Source: Rostratula benghalensis
Taxonomy: Eukaryota > Chordata > Aves > Charadriiformes > Rostratulidae
Assembly: GCA_013399305.1 (NCBI GenBank)
Contig: VXAI01000161.1
Location: 222,208-286,207, forward strand
DNA: 64,000 nt
Reading direction: 5' to 3'
Shown here: in pieces, positions 24,882 to 36,405 of the stretch
Numbering within the stretch: position 1 is the stretch's first letter
How the letters are laid out: every line of letters starts with the position of its first letter
Program-made: the position numbers and the translations under genes
The notes under the pieces: generated by a model
Seen by the model: the letters and a program-made list of their open reading frames with translations, nothing else
Told to the model about the DNA's origin: nothing
The model's database searches: none

Positions 24882-27361
24882 TGTTGTTTTCTTATTACTG
24901 TAGCCCTTTCTTTTGCTAGTATTAAGAATGTAGTGTCTAGACATTCCCATGAACGTTGTTTTCTAAAGAGTGAGTTAAAGATAGAATGAGTACTCACGTT
25001 TGCCATGCCAAGCATGAAGCTCTGCTGTTATATTGATACAAAAAGTCTGAATAGAAATTGTATATGCCTTGAAAATATTCAATCCACTGAAAAATATACT
25101 ATTTCTTTCTGTCTGCTTCTAATGAAGCCCCTCTTTCTCCAGCAAAACTACAAATTTATGTGTTTGTTTTTACTACTGTTTTGTGCACCCAAATGCTGAA
25201 GGGATCCTTCCTGCCTCATACATTTGTGCTATTTATGAAAAGGAGTGATGGCTTTCTAACATCATATCCATTATTCAAACTATTAGTTAATTACATAAAG
25301 ACTCGATCCCTTCTCCCACAAGAAGTCAAGCAGAATTTACAGCATAAATCTGTGGCTGTGAAGAATTAGGCAGCTCTAGTCTTCATTTAAAGTCTCTGCA
25401 CAGACAAGACAGAGGGTATGACTGCTTAACTGTGCATAGCTAATGGATATAATAAAAATCCTATACAAAACTCCATGGTTCTTACACAATTTAAATAGTT
25501 TTAAAGCTATGTATACTATTTTAATATGTTAAGCTATTTCAAAGCCACATTTCTGCCACTGTCTTCTGCTCTAATTTCTATTGGCATCATAATTTGTAAG
25601 TATGTGATTGTTAAATTGTCTGCCATATGTTCCCAGATATTCCTTGCGTGATATCTCTTCTTTTGTTCTCACATAAATAGGCAGTGGTAGAGATTACTCT
25701 GTTGATGGCCTCGAAGTTCAGGCTTGATTTCAGTAAATCTAACTGAAAACAATAATTTCTGATTAGTGACTAACGTAAATTAACTGGAGGCCTTTGTCAT
25801 ATTCTTAAAAGAACTTGTAATCAAAGCACAAAGCCTGCATTACTCTTTGTTACACTCCTGGAAGAGAGTACTTTGTAAATTCACACCTTTGGTTTCATTA
25901 CCCTCAGTAGCAGCTTTGAGCTGTAAGTCATTACCCACACTTTTGATGACTCTTTTTGCAAAAAATTGAATTGGATTTGTTGTAGCTGCAAGAGTTTCTA
26001 TATTTATTTTTTTTTCCCTTACAAACTAAGTAAAGAAATCTCAGTTCTTAGTTTAAACATCTAAATCACATGGAAAGGGAAAGCTACAATGTGTGCCACA
26101 GTGCTGGTGTCTTAGATTACAAGACCTTTTATATTATGCACAAAGATTTCCTACTTAGAAAACAGAGGAACACAAAAAGGAGAGTCTAAGGCCAGGTGAG
26201 TTTCTCTAGACTTTCTCACAACAGGGATTTAAGGTGACCCGTGTTAATTTTGTCAACATTTTTCTAGGTGCTTGATCATGCAGACGCCATTTTTTTCAGG
26301 AATTTCAGTTGCTGCCAAAGTAAAAAAGGTCAAATATAGTTTAAACAAAGCACCTTATTGCTGAATATATTTCATGCACTTGTAATGATAGCATTTCAAA
26401 TTTTAGAAACAATTTGCATATTTCCACTTTGGAGATTTCATAAATCTAGTGCTTGACTACTATTATCATCTGGCTAATGTCTACTTCAAGACAAAATTGC
26501 AAACTACACTGTAAACATACTTTAAACAATATAAATCAATATAAATCAACTGCAACAAACTGCAGTAGCCCTGTGAGGCACATTCTTATAAACAGAAAGA
26601 TAACCGTACTTAAAGAGATAATACATTCATGTTTTATCTGAAAATATTTATTACTGGAAAACCATCAGGATCATGCTGATGTCATTTAGGATGAGCCATT
26701 ATGCACTACATCCTTATTTTTGTTTCGGTTTTCTCTCAAGTCATTTTCTAGTAAATTCTTTGGGTAAAGGCCCTTTAAGAGTGATTTCAAAGATATTTTT
26801 AAAATGCCCTGCTCTTTCAGTCATATTATTTTTGAGATTGATGTCTATACACAAGATAATTTCACTAGGTAGTGGACCAAGATATTTGCAACTTCATGAA
26901 CATGACAAATACAACAAATATATCATTTGCAGCGTTCATTTTCTCCATTTCACATCATATACCATTAGCTCTTTTTCATTCTTTTCTCTCTCTCTGATCC
27001 CATCTGATGTCCATGGTGCCAGTGTTGCTTTAGGTCTGACTGTAGAAAAATATCTAACTAATCAGAGGCTGTGATTAAACGATAATTTATTTCCGAAAAA
27101 TTGATATCTCTAATTATAGTGGATAATTACATCTGATAATTCATGACTGTGCTAGCACTACAGATTGAATTTTTTGTTCTGCTCAAAGGGATTAACTAAT
27201 AGTAAGCAATTAAATGAGCCCAGTTCTCTCATCGCTGTGTTTCTGTCCAATATTTTTGCCGTGACTTTTGCATATGGTTATTGTAGAGTAAAACAAAAAA
27301 ATGCCAAATACCACTATTTACCTGCACATTATGAAAATTGATATATCCTTCTTTACTAGGG
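23726..27361. other. Unique AT-rich DNA, two minor features
   Basis: No gene seen. It contains an ATA microsatellite (24851-24879) and a repeat-free part at about 25680-25830 that could be conserved. The 133-codon frame at 26673-27074 (plus) has no domain and no splice signals that I trust. It ends in a 22-base A-run at 27362-27383 that abuts the next CR1. Confidence 0.5.
24851..24879. repeat. (AAT)n microsatellite
   Basis: An uninterrupted trinucleotide run of AAT/ATA units, just under 10 copies. Confidence 0.97.
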
Positions 27362-27383
27362 AAAAAAAAAAAAAAAAAAAAAG

Positions 27384-27738
27384 ACACCTCCCACCAGAAC
27401 AGCTTCCTCAAAGCCCCATCCAGCCTGGCTTTAAACATTTCTAGGGATGGAGCATCCACAACTTCCCTGGGCAACCTGTTCCAGTGTCTCACCACCCTCA
27501 CAGCAAATAATTTCATGCTCAAATCTACTCTAAATCTCCTCTCTTTCAATTTAAAACTGTTACCCCTCCTCCTGTCACTACAATCCGTGATAACAGTCCC
27601 TCCCCATCTGTCCTGTAGCCCCTTCAGGTACTGGAAGGCTGCTCTAAGGTCTCCCTGGAGCCTTCTCTTCTCCAGGCTGAACAACCCCAACTCACTCAAT
27701 CTGTCCTCATAGGAGAGGTGCTCCAGCCCTCTGAGCAT
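27384..27738 (-). pseudogene. CR1 ORF2 C-terminal remnant, frame still open
   Basis: The minus-strand frame reads GLEHLSYEDRLSELGLFSLE, then KRRLQGDLRAAFQYLKGL, and later [20 protein letters not shown], without a stop over about 118 codons. This is the C-terminal tail of avian CR1 ORF2, downstream of the RT catalytic core; its activity is not defined in the sequence itself. The endonuclease and RT domains are absent, so it cannot be autonomous. The frame runs on by chance through the T-run into unrelated DNA as far as 27229. An open frame points to a fairly recent insertion. Confidence 0.88.
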
Positions 27739-27759
27739 CTCCCTTGCAATGTCACAGTA
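27384..27759 (-). mobile_element. CR1 LINE fragment bounded by A-run and TTCC repeat
   Basis: A reverse-oriented CR1 with the ORF2 C-terminus. In the sense direction it ends at 'ggtgggaggtgtc' and is then followed by a 22-base T-run instead of the usual 3' UTR and octamers, so the normal 3' end is missing. Its 5' side stops where the TTCC microsatellite begins. It is the best preserved CR1 coding piece apart from the 60.5-kb copy. Confidence 0.94.
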
Positions 27760-27849
27760 TTCCTTCCTTCCTTCCTTCCTTCCTTCCTTCCTTCCTTCCT
27801 TCCTTCCTTCCTTCCTTCCTTCCTTCCTTCCTTCCTTCCTTCCTTCCTT
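27760..27849. repeat. (TTCC)n microsatellite at a gap edge
   Basis: Perfect tetranucleotide repeat, more than 20 units, running directly into a block of N. The true length is unknown because the gap truncates it. Frames reading 'LPSF' repeats through it are artefacts. Confidence 0.98.
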
Positions 27850-28487
27850 NNNNNNNNNNNNNNNNNNNNNNNNNNNNNNNNNNNNNNNNNNNNNNNNNNN
27901 NNNNNNNNNNNNNNNNNNNNNNNNNNNNNNNNNNNNNNNNNNNNNNNNNNNNNNNNNNNNNNNNNNNNNNNNNNNNNNNNNNNNNNNNNNNNNNNNNNNN
28001 NNNNNNNNNNNNNNNNNNNNNNNNNNNNNNNNNNNNNNNNNNNNNNNNNNNNNNNNNNNNNNNNNNNNNNNNNNNNNNNNNNNNNNNNNNNNNNNNNNNN
28101 NNNNNNNNNNNNNNNNNNNNNNNNNNNNNNNNNNNNNNNNNNNNNNNNNNNNNNNNNNNNNNNNNNNNNNNNNNNNNNNNNNNNNNNNNNNNNNNNNNNN
28201 NNNNNNNNNNNNNNNNNNNNNNNNNNNNNNNNNNNNNNNNNNNNNNNNNNNNNNNNNNNNNNNNNNNNNNNNNNNNNNNNNNNNNNNNNNNNNNNNNNNN
28301 NNNNNNNNNNNNNNNNNNNNNNNNNNNNNNNNNNNNNNNNNNNNNNNNNNNNNNNNNNNNNNNNNNNNNNNNNNNNNNNNNNNNNNNNNNNNNNNNNNNN
28401 NNNNNNNNNNNNNNNNNNNNNNNNNNNNNNNNNNNNNNNNNNNNNNNNNNNNNNNNNNNNNNNNNNNNNNNNNNNNNNNNNNNNNNN
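27850..28487. other. Assembly gap (638 N)
   Basis: All bases are N. The gap begins inside the TTCC repeat, suggesting the assembly failed on the microsatellite; the gap size may be an estimate. The right edge resumes in A-rich DNA that leads into an LTR-like sequence. Confidence 0.99.
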
Positions 28488-28775
28488 AAAAGTTTTAAAT
28501 AATAAAAATAAGAATTAAAAGGAAAATAGTAATGACTGAGAAATAAACCACAAGAAAGGCAAGTGATGTAAATAAAAACAGTTGCTCACCACTGACTGAC
28601 AGATGCTAAACTAGTTCCTGAGCAGCAGCCAGCATAGCCCCTGATTTATGGCTGAGCCTGATGTCATATGGTATGGAATATCTCTTTGGTCAGTTGGGGT
28701 CAGCTATGTCTCCTCCCAAATTTTTTTCCATTCCTAGCCCACTGGGGATGGAGGCTTTTATGATACTGGACTTTA
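28488..28775 (+). mobile_element. Avian ERV-type LTR-like remnant, 5' side in gap
   Basis: The segments 'gttgctcaccactgactgac', 'gctgagcctgatgtcatatg', 'gtatggaatatctctttggt' and 'cagttggggtcagctatgtc' resemble a dispersed sequence that I recall as common in bird genomes and associated with endogenous retrovirus LTRs. The assignment rests on memory of the family, not a search. No gag, pol or env sequence accompanies it, and it is worn, so it is at most a non-coding solo remnant. Its left end may lie in the N gap and its right end decays near 28775. Confidence 0.55.
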
Positions 28776-31700
28776 TAGAATGTTTATAGAATGACATTTG
28801 TTGCATCTCATCCCAGCGTCTGTCTAAAGCTGGAGTCTCCCAAATATTCTGCAAAATTAAATATGCAAAAGGATGTAATATATTACAACGTTTTTGCTTG
28901 TGGATTGTGTCTAAGGATGAATGTGGATAAAGCAAACACTGCTAACATCTCTATTTCCTCTCTTTAATCTAAATATGCACATTGAAGCTTTCAAGAGGAT
29001 TTTCCCTTACCAATGTAATTAATGCAGATTCTGTGTCACCTCACTAATCTGGCTTCTGCTAAAAATAAAAAAAATAAAATAAAAAAACCAAGCCAAACTG
29101 AAACAAAATCCCAATGTCCACACAACAAAACAATCACTGGGAAAGGTGACATGACCATCTCAAATATCTGCTCCTGCTTCTTTTTTATGCCTTCTGCTTG
29201 TTCTTATGCTGCAGTCAGTACTGTTTCTGATATTTTCTTTCTGCCTAACCTAAAACTCATAAGATTATTGATAAGCCCTCTGATCTAATGTTAAACTGGC
29301 AAAGTGATCATATTACTTTTTATGCTGTTCTCTGACATGCCACAGAAACATCAAAGAAATATATAACTTTAAATTCAAACTAAAGAAACATCACTGACAG
29401 TTTTTGAAGAACACCTTGTGTAATATTATTATCCAGTATTTTTTTGCTACTAGTGAAATTTTGCCGCATAGTATATTTAAAGCTCTTTGATCTGGTATTT
29501 CACCTCCCTCTTACCCTTTCACTCCCAAGTCCCTTTCCATTTTCTGAAACTTACTGCTGATTGTAGCTGGTTAATACTTTTAGAGTGAATCATATTAGGT
29601 TTGGGTTTGTTCCTTTATTGCCCCTGGACAACTAATAGTTCCAACTAGATATTCGTTATGGGAAAGTGAAGACTCCCTGAGCTTTTAAATATAATTTCTG
29701 TTGTCTAACCGTCTAAATTTTGGATAGCCAGCAAAGATTGGTAATTTCAACTGCTTTTAACTGGACCGATTAATGTCCCTTCTGATACGATTCATTTGTT
29801 TCCTAAACTTAAACGTAAACTGAGTGAGATGAATCATGCCTTGGGATGTTCTACCCTCTCCTTAGATCACTGATGTAGATTAATCAACTTTTTCTGAATC
29901 AACACTTTTTACTAGATTATTCTTTTCTGCCTAACTAGACAATTTATTTTTCCAGTTAAAATAATCCAATATTTTTCAATATTTTTTTTCCTATACCAAT
30001 GTTTTCTGTGTTTTTTTTTTCTTTTTCTCTCATACCACAAGAAAAGAATTCTAGATATACCAAAGGCAAAACTCAGCCTTCAAGATTAACTGTATCTGAA
30101 CATACTGGTTAATGTTAGGAATGCAACTGTCTCAGCATAATATGATTTTTTTTTTCTTATTTTTTCTTTTTTTTTTTTGGAAAGTTTTATTGTATTATTT
30201 ACAGTGACTATAGCATTCTCCTCTTTATTAGATGGTCTGTATTATAATTCCTGTAAAGCGCTCTGCCCTCAGTTTCTGTTCTAGAGCAAGGTGAAGACAG
30301 AGAGTTGTGAGGAACATAACTGGTTTTGTCATAGATTCTGGTTATGATCCTCTAGGGACCAAATCACTCTATGAAATTATGCACAAACCAGGCAATGCCA
30401 TTCTGCAATCACAATACTCCAGGTACTACCTAATCTACTCTTCCAGTCACTGAAAATTAGTGTCTTCTCCAGAAAAGTTATGTGGACTTTTTGTTTTCAT
30501 TTGGTTTTGTCTTTAAGATATGACTTGTTTTATTTTCTACTGTTTTGTTTCATTTTTAACACTTTGCAATAGTTATGGGTTTTGTATGTTCAGAAATTCT
30601 CACTTCCCCTGTTTCTACTTTACAAAACAAAAAAGAATAAGATTCATTTCACTGCCATCATGCATAAGTTTTTTTATCTTGCATAAAGTGTGCAAAGTGT
30701 GAATTTTCTTGTTGTTGGTCTTTTTTTTTCCTTTTTTTTTCCTTTCTTTTTTTCTTCCTTTTTTTTCCTGAGGATCTTACAGCAAAGATCAGCAAACCCA
30801 AAAATGACTGTAAATTGCCACATGTTATTGTTGAAAGCTTTGAAAGGTATCTAAAATGGAATCTTACATTATAAGGTTGATAGATATTATCCAAGCCATG
30901 TCTTCCTCTGTTTTAGCACATCTAGCAGAATAATACTGTGGAAGAAATACATAGCAAGCCAGGAAGCAATAATGTTCAGAAAATTTTAGATGGGTTGAGC
31001 ATTAGTGAGAAAACTGTTTAGAAATAAAGAAGCTACCGAGACAGAGATAAAGAATAGAACTCTGCTTCTACCAAAATAAGCTAAAGAGCAGGAGACATAT
31101 GGATTAATGTTACTGGGCATATGCTAATTATAATGGGGTATTTTGCCAATTAAAAAGATTCATGACCAAGACTGAGACTGCCAATTTTGCTGATGATTCA
31201 CAAGAACAAAATAATTTATCCCTTTCAAGTCTACAGCTTGTTCAAATCAGCAGGACAAACAAATATTCCCTTGTTTTTGTCAGAATAAGAAAATCCAAGA
31301 TGTCAAGGAAGGGAGAATGGTGATTTTCAGTACAAATATAATCTTTAATTTATGTAATTGATGACCGTATAACACTGAAATGTTGAATCAAACTGCTTTC
31401 TACCATTCTAGCTGAAATGAAACAAAGAGAACTGAAAAGATGCATGAAAAGTCCCAATGAATTTTATGGTAAATAGTATTAAAGACAACTTGGTTTAGAA
31501 AAGAATGGATTCAGAATCTTTCCTACCGAGAGCCATTGCTCTTCCTATTAACAAATCAAAGGGAATAATAGAAATTTTATCCCTTAAAACACCTTGTAGG
31601 TGGTCAAAGAAATTAAATCCTGCCATGATTTGAACCCAGCAAAGAGTTCAGTACAAAGTGAAAGATTATTATAAAACAATTTTCACTGGATTTAGGATAG

Positions 31701-33239
31701 TCCAGGAAACAGTGGAAAGCAGAAAATGAAATCATAACACGTTATATATTAGCATTGATGTTGACAAAACTCTGAAAATGCTAGTTGAACTTCCAAAAGG
31801 GGATAGTAAAAATCTAAAGTTATCATGAATAAGAGAGGTCTTGACAGTGCTAAATGCATAACTCATGTATATCTATCAAGATTGCAAGAGTCTATGATGC
31901 TTATTATGGCATTGCTCTAATTAAATGGACCACAAAGAGTTAAAACTAACATTCCTGTAGTTATTTTAATAGCAAAAGCAACAACAAAAGCAGAAGGGGA
32001 TCGAAATGATCAAGGAGGCTGCACAAAAAAAAAAAAAAAAAAAAAAAAAGAAAAAGAAAAAGGGTTTTGCTGATGAACTAAATAAATTTTTGGTAGGTGA
32101 GGGAGTTGACTGAGACTTCATTCACATCTAACTTTTTTCTTTAATAATCTCTACTGTCATCATTTTTCTGGATAACAAAATTAACTAAAACAGAGAATTG
32201 CCAGGAAGGAACACAATAGTTTACTATATGATGATACCACAATCTGTATAAACATGAAGCTTGAAGTTCTTGGTGTTTATGCAATACTTTGTAGCATAAA
32301 TTGTGCCAAAAAATACCATGTTTCCGTATTTATTGTTATTGAGAGCTGCAGTTACACAAAATATTAGGGAGAAATTAAACCATTGGGATTTCTTCTGAGC
32401 TATATTCACGGTTCCCAGAAGCAGTCATTTGGAGAATACTAACATATCAGAATTGAATGTGCTTGGCAGAGATTTAGTAATGAGATAGTTGCATCACTAA
32501 TTAATACCCAGTAAAAGCTACAAATTATTAAAGGAAGTAAGTTTTGGTTGACTAAACCAAATGAAGAAGAAATGGTGTCCATTTCACTGTTGTCTTTCCA
32601 CTTTAAAATAAATAAATAAATAAAAAGTGTGACTCTTAAGTTTGGAGGGGTTAAAGGTTGTGTAGACTTGGGAAAAAAGACAACAAAGTATCAAGAAGGT
32701 GACAACTACTTGCTCTCCTGCATCTTCATGATCACAAGAGGTACTGCTTCTTGTACTTTGACTAGTATATTACCTGAAGTGGTACTTAAGAAGATTTGCC
32801 TGAAATGTAACTCTAGTGACATTACTCAATGAAAAAAAAAAATATACTTGGCAAAAAATCTAGATTTCTGGATGTCTGTATGCTGCAGGAGGGTATTAGC
32901 AATGCCAAATGTTATGAAATTTTACATAACTGTGAGATTGTTATTAAGCATATATGGTACTATTGAAATACAGCATTTCACCATGGAATCTGATTGTCTG
33001 GCACAAAAATGAAAGCATATATAGCTATAATTATTTCAAGCTGCTATATATCAGTCTGGTTGGATTCAGAGTAAAAAAAAATCAAACCAATTTGAACCAA
33101 GATATCTTGAGAGTGACATTTTTTTAACAAAATACTATGGATTTTTGAAATTTTTTTGACATTACAGCATTCTATTTCTTTAAAATGTGTATTTTCCTGC
33201 ATTAAAATTTATATATTAGAGACATTGGACCTATATAAA
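28776..33239. other. Unique AT-rich DNA with homopolymer tracts
   Basis: No gene seen in 4.4 kb. T-rich tracts lie at about 30148-30178 and 30719-30768, an A-rich tract at 29066-29087, and a 25-base A-run at 32025-32049. A minus-strand Lys-rich frame at 30658-30894 is made by the T-rich tract. Confidence 0.5.
32025..32062. repeat. Poly-A run with GAAAAA units
   Basis: Twenty-five As, followed by GAAAAAGAAAAAGGG. I looked for a processed retrocopy upstream (AATAAA signal, coding-like frame) and saw none. Confidence 0.85.
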
Positions 33240-33412
33240 AGGATTTACTGTGAGGGTGGTGAGGCACCATCTCTGGAGGGGTTCAAGGCCAGGCTGGATG
33301 GGGCTTTGAGCAACCTGGTCTGGTGGGAGGTGTCCCTGCCCAGGGTAGTGGGATGAAACTCGATGATCTTTAAGGTCCCTTCCAGCTCTAATCATTCTAT
33401 GATTCTATGATT
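33240..33412 (+). mobile_element. CR1 LINE 3' end with internal deletion
   Basis: Plus-strand CR1: 'ggatttactgtgagggtggt', 'gaggcac' joined directly to 'catctctggaggggttcaag', skipping the usual 'tggaacaggttgcccagaga..gtggatgc' block of about 35-40 bases. The rest is intact, including 'ggtctggtgggaggtgtccc', 'ggtcccttccagctctaatc' and 'attctatgattctatgattt'. The sharp tail suggests a relatively young copy. Confidence 0.95.
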
Positions 33413-35144
33413 TGTCTCTATAACTGATCCTACTTTCACAAACAAAGGTGCAAAAATAAAGTTTGGGTTGTTTTTCTACACAGAAGTTATATATTTTCTA
33501 TTAAATCTCTGAAAATATCAAGCTTACTCCTTTTACATTATGTTCTTTAAAAATGTAATGAAAAGGAAAGCACAACAAGAGGTATAATTGCATTTGAATT
33601 AACATAATAAAAATTTACACAGACCTGAGCAATGTGTTGACTAAGCAGTGCAGGAATTTCAGAAAGGAATGAAAGAATTTAATAGAAATCCTATAATCTG
33701 TTGATCAGTGTGTTAGCAACACTTTATGAGAATAATTATATTTCCCTGAGTTGTGGGTGTGAGACTTGTAGGGTACGCATTTCACCTTGTTACAAGGAAA
33801 GCAAACCACAAAAAACCCCTCTTTTATCTCCTCAAAGATGCAGAACAATTAGCAGTCCAAACACTGGTGCTGATACCATATAGATTGTTTGTCAAGCATG
33901 CATAATACCTTAAATATCTAATGGAGGTGAAATAAGGACATATTTTTCACTCAGAAAAAAACCCAACAAACCAAACAAGCCAATAATAACAAAACAAACC
34001 AAACAGAAACAAAACAAAAAGCAAACCCCACCAACCAAAACAGAGAAACAAAATTAAAAATTATTTAAAGATGTAAGTTTGCTTCCATGCAATACAAGAA
34101 AATAATTATATTTTTTAATGATTTATCAAAAACACAGTCCCACATTTTATACCTTCAGACAGTTGGGGTTTTTATGTAATTATATATAATTCTCTTAATA
34201 TAATATTTTGCTGTCTTCTGATGAACCAAAGAAAGGAAACCCTTTGTACCTTATGCCTTAATTTCCAAGTAATTTTTTTTTTTAAAATAAAATAGCTTCT
34301 TTTTTTTTTTCCCATGAGAAGCATTCATTTTTCAGAGACAATACAATTTTGTCAACAAATCCCTTCTGTAATAAAAAATCACTACTAAACTTGGGTTTAA
34401 GATTTATGACACAGACTTTGTGTCCTTGTGGTAAGTCTCATGAGAAACAGATACCGAAGGCACTGGTATTTAAAATCACAAGGTGGATCCTTACATCTTT
34501 GTGGGATTCTTTTGATTTCAGTAAGCTTTTTATCAGATGCTGCAGTCATACACTGCAAGGCCATAGTCATACACTGCTGCAAGGCAATAACATATGTCTT
34601 CTTTTCTGCTAGAATTGAATCCAGTAGCAGGTGAACTGGAGGTAACTGCTTTAGGCCTGCATCTGTCATTAAAGAAGTATTTTTCCTTCAGCTGCCTGTG
34701 TGACCATCCTTCAACAACCCTTCTCCAGAGGTTTATTATGTCAGTATTTAATACTTGTGTTCAGAGAGATAACTTGTTGTTTATACCTTGTAATTTGTTG
34801 GGTTTTTTTGCTTTGTTACTTCTCTATTTAAATTTTCCTGCATTTATTTATGATTTTTTTTAATCCATTTTAAAAATAAACATATTGAAGCTACATTAAA
34901 AAAAAAAATAAAATCTTCCAAGCAATGCTTTAATCATTCTTGTTGTTTGATGGAAAAAAAATCAGCATTAACACCTCTAAGGGGCAAACATGTAGGGCAG
35001 TGGCTATTCCCATATCCCCATATTGACATCTATGGAACTTGTCCCTTGGGCTGTATTATTTTCCTGTATGCAGAGAGGCATTTCTTCATGTTTTTTATAT
35101 AAACGAGTGCTCCTGGAAACCGTGTCACCTCATCCTAACCGTGT
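33413..35144. other. Unique DNA with A/C-rich tract
   Basis: No gene seen. It includes the A/C-rich low-complexity tract at 33955-34047 and T-runs near 34267-34312. Frames of 60-90 codons overlap on both strands at 34349-34669 and are probably chance. Confidence 0.5.
33955..34047. repeat. A/C-rich low-complexity tract (CAAA-like)
   Basis: Dominated by imperfect AAACA, CCAAA and AACAA units with almost no T or G on the plus strand. Confidence 0.85.
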
Positions 35145-35331
35145 TACAAGGAATGGGCTGCCCAGAGAAGTGGTTGAGACACCGTCCCTGAAGGTATTTA
35201 AAAGATGGGTTGATGTATTGCTTAGAGACATGGTTTAGTGATGAGTTTTATCAGAGTTAGGTTGATGGTTGGACTAGATGACATTAAAGGTCCCTTCCAA
35301 CCTAGACAATTCCATGATTCTACGATTCTTT
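35145..35331 (+). mobile_element. CR1 LINE 3' end, different type
   Basis: Plus-strand CR1: 'atgggctgcccagagaagtg', 'gttgagacaccgtccctgaa', 'ggtatttaaaagatgggttg', 'agacatggtttagtgatgag', 'ggttggactagatgacatta', 'ggtcccttccaacctagaca', ending 'attccatgattctacgattc'. The 'gacatggtttagtg' motif marks a CR1 type different from the 33.2-kb neighbour. Confidence 0.93.
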
Positions 35332-35404
35332 GTAGCCCTGTAGCATAGGGCTATTACTCTTGCTGGTACCAGACCATAATTTTGCAGTGGACAAGCACTA
35401 TATA

Positions 35405-35705
35405 GAACAAGATATTCTACACAATGTTGTAAAGAAATGCAGACCTGGGATGGCAGCAGAGGCCCTGAGAAGCAGAGGCACAGCAAGTGACATAATGTGC
35501 AGGCATGGGGTGAGAAGGGATGCATCGCAGGCCTGGCACTGTCGTAGGCCAAGCAAGAAAGAACAAAATGTAAAAGTATGTTAGCAAACACATAAAAGTA
35601 CCCCAAGTCGATCCCAGAGGGTTGAGAAAGAATCCACAAACATGACCATCATATTCCTTCTGGTGAAGGATTCCAGATGTTACCAATTCATAACACTTCC
35701 TCCTC
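35405..35705 (+). repeat. Possible worn LTR-like segment, copy 1
   Basis: A GC-richer block in AT-rich surroundings, starting near 'agatattctacacaatgttg' and including 'cagaggccctgagaagcaga' and 'cccagagggttgagaaagaa'. A related shorter sequence lies about 0.9 kb downstream in the same orientation. The repeat-like texture and the pairing suggest an old dispersed repeat, possibly a retroviral LTR, but I cannot name the family. Clear LTR ends and target duplications were not found, and no viral coding sequence lies between the copies. Confidence 0.3.
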
Positions 35706-36289
35706 CTTGGTGTGAAATCATGGACCATGGTCCTAGAGAAGCAGGGAAGGGTGAGCACAACACCACACAAAGCAGTTGAAACTAAGAAGTGCATGTAGAA
35801 CAATTTCAGCTGCATCATTATTATTTCATTTTTTTTGGTAACAATTAGAACTGGACTAATAACAGTAAGACTCTCAAGATAAATCCTTGATTTTATTTAT
35901 ATATAAGATGTGCTTCCTCTTTGCTCATAGACAAGATTTTGAGCATAACATCTTTCAGGAACAAATTCGCTGCATTCAATCTATTCTAATTACTACTGTT
36001 GACCTAGTAGAAGTAAGGTAAGTAGAGCACTGCTAATTAGTATAATATTAACACACACACGAAAAAAAAAATCTCACTTGTCTGGAAGACTTTTGTTTCA
36101 ATCTCACAGCTAAAAGATATAATTGTCTTTCTATGGAAAAGTGACCCAGTTATAATATCTATGTTTCTTTCTTCTTTCACCGCTTCTGCTTTCAGGAACA
36201 AATCCTATTTCCTAATTTCATAATCCAAAAAAGAGTGAGAAATTATATCCGTGAAGTGCAACTGTAGTTTTATATGACCAACTGTAACA
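35706..36289. other. Unclassified DNA between two related segments
   Basis: No gene recognised. Minus-strand frames of 121 and 133 codons (35274-35639, 35417-35818) overlap in different frames across the repeat-like block, lack domains and are treated as chance. Confidence 0.4.
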
Positions 36290-36405
36290 AGCAGCTATTC
36301 TATGCACAATTAAGGTATTTGACTCCAACACAGATTGCACGTATTGAAGAGAAATTCAACGTGATAGTAGAGGCCTTGAGAAGCGAAGGCACAAGCTGCA
36401 GCCTG
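36290..36405 (+). repeat. Related segment, copy 2
   Basis: 'gtagaggccttgagaagcga' then 'aggcaca' resembles 'gcagaggccctgagaagcag' then 'aggcaca' in the upstream copy. The preceding 'agctattctatgcacaatt' resembles 'agatattctacacaatgtt'. Spacing differs by indels. Similarity of this length is unlikely to be chance, but the element type is unknown. Confidence 0.35.

Noticed and set aside
26673..27074. 133-codon frame
   Set aside because: No domain or coding bias visible; expected by chance in AT-rich DNA of this length.
27338..27712. 124-codon plus-strand frame
   Set aside because: Antisense shadow of the CR1 ORF2 remnant on the minus strand.
27718..28518. Three overlapping long frames with LPSF repeats and X residues
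   Set aside because: They are read through the TTCC microsatellite and the N gap and code nothing.
32025..32062. Poly-A run as the tail of a processed retrocopy
   Set aside because: No AATAAA signal and no coding-like or transcript-like sequence upstream.
35274..35818. Overlapping 121- and 133-codon minus-strand frames
   Set aside because: They use different frames over the same repeat-like DNA and show no domain; no viral gene is recognisable.
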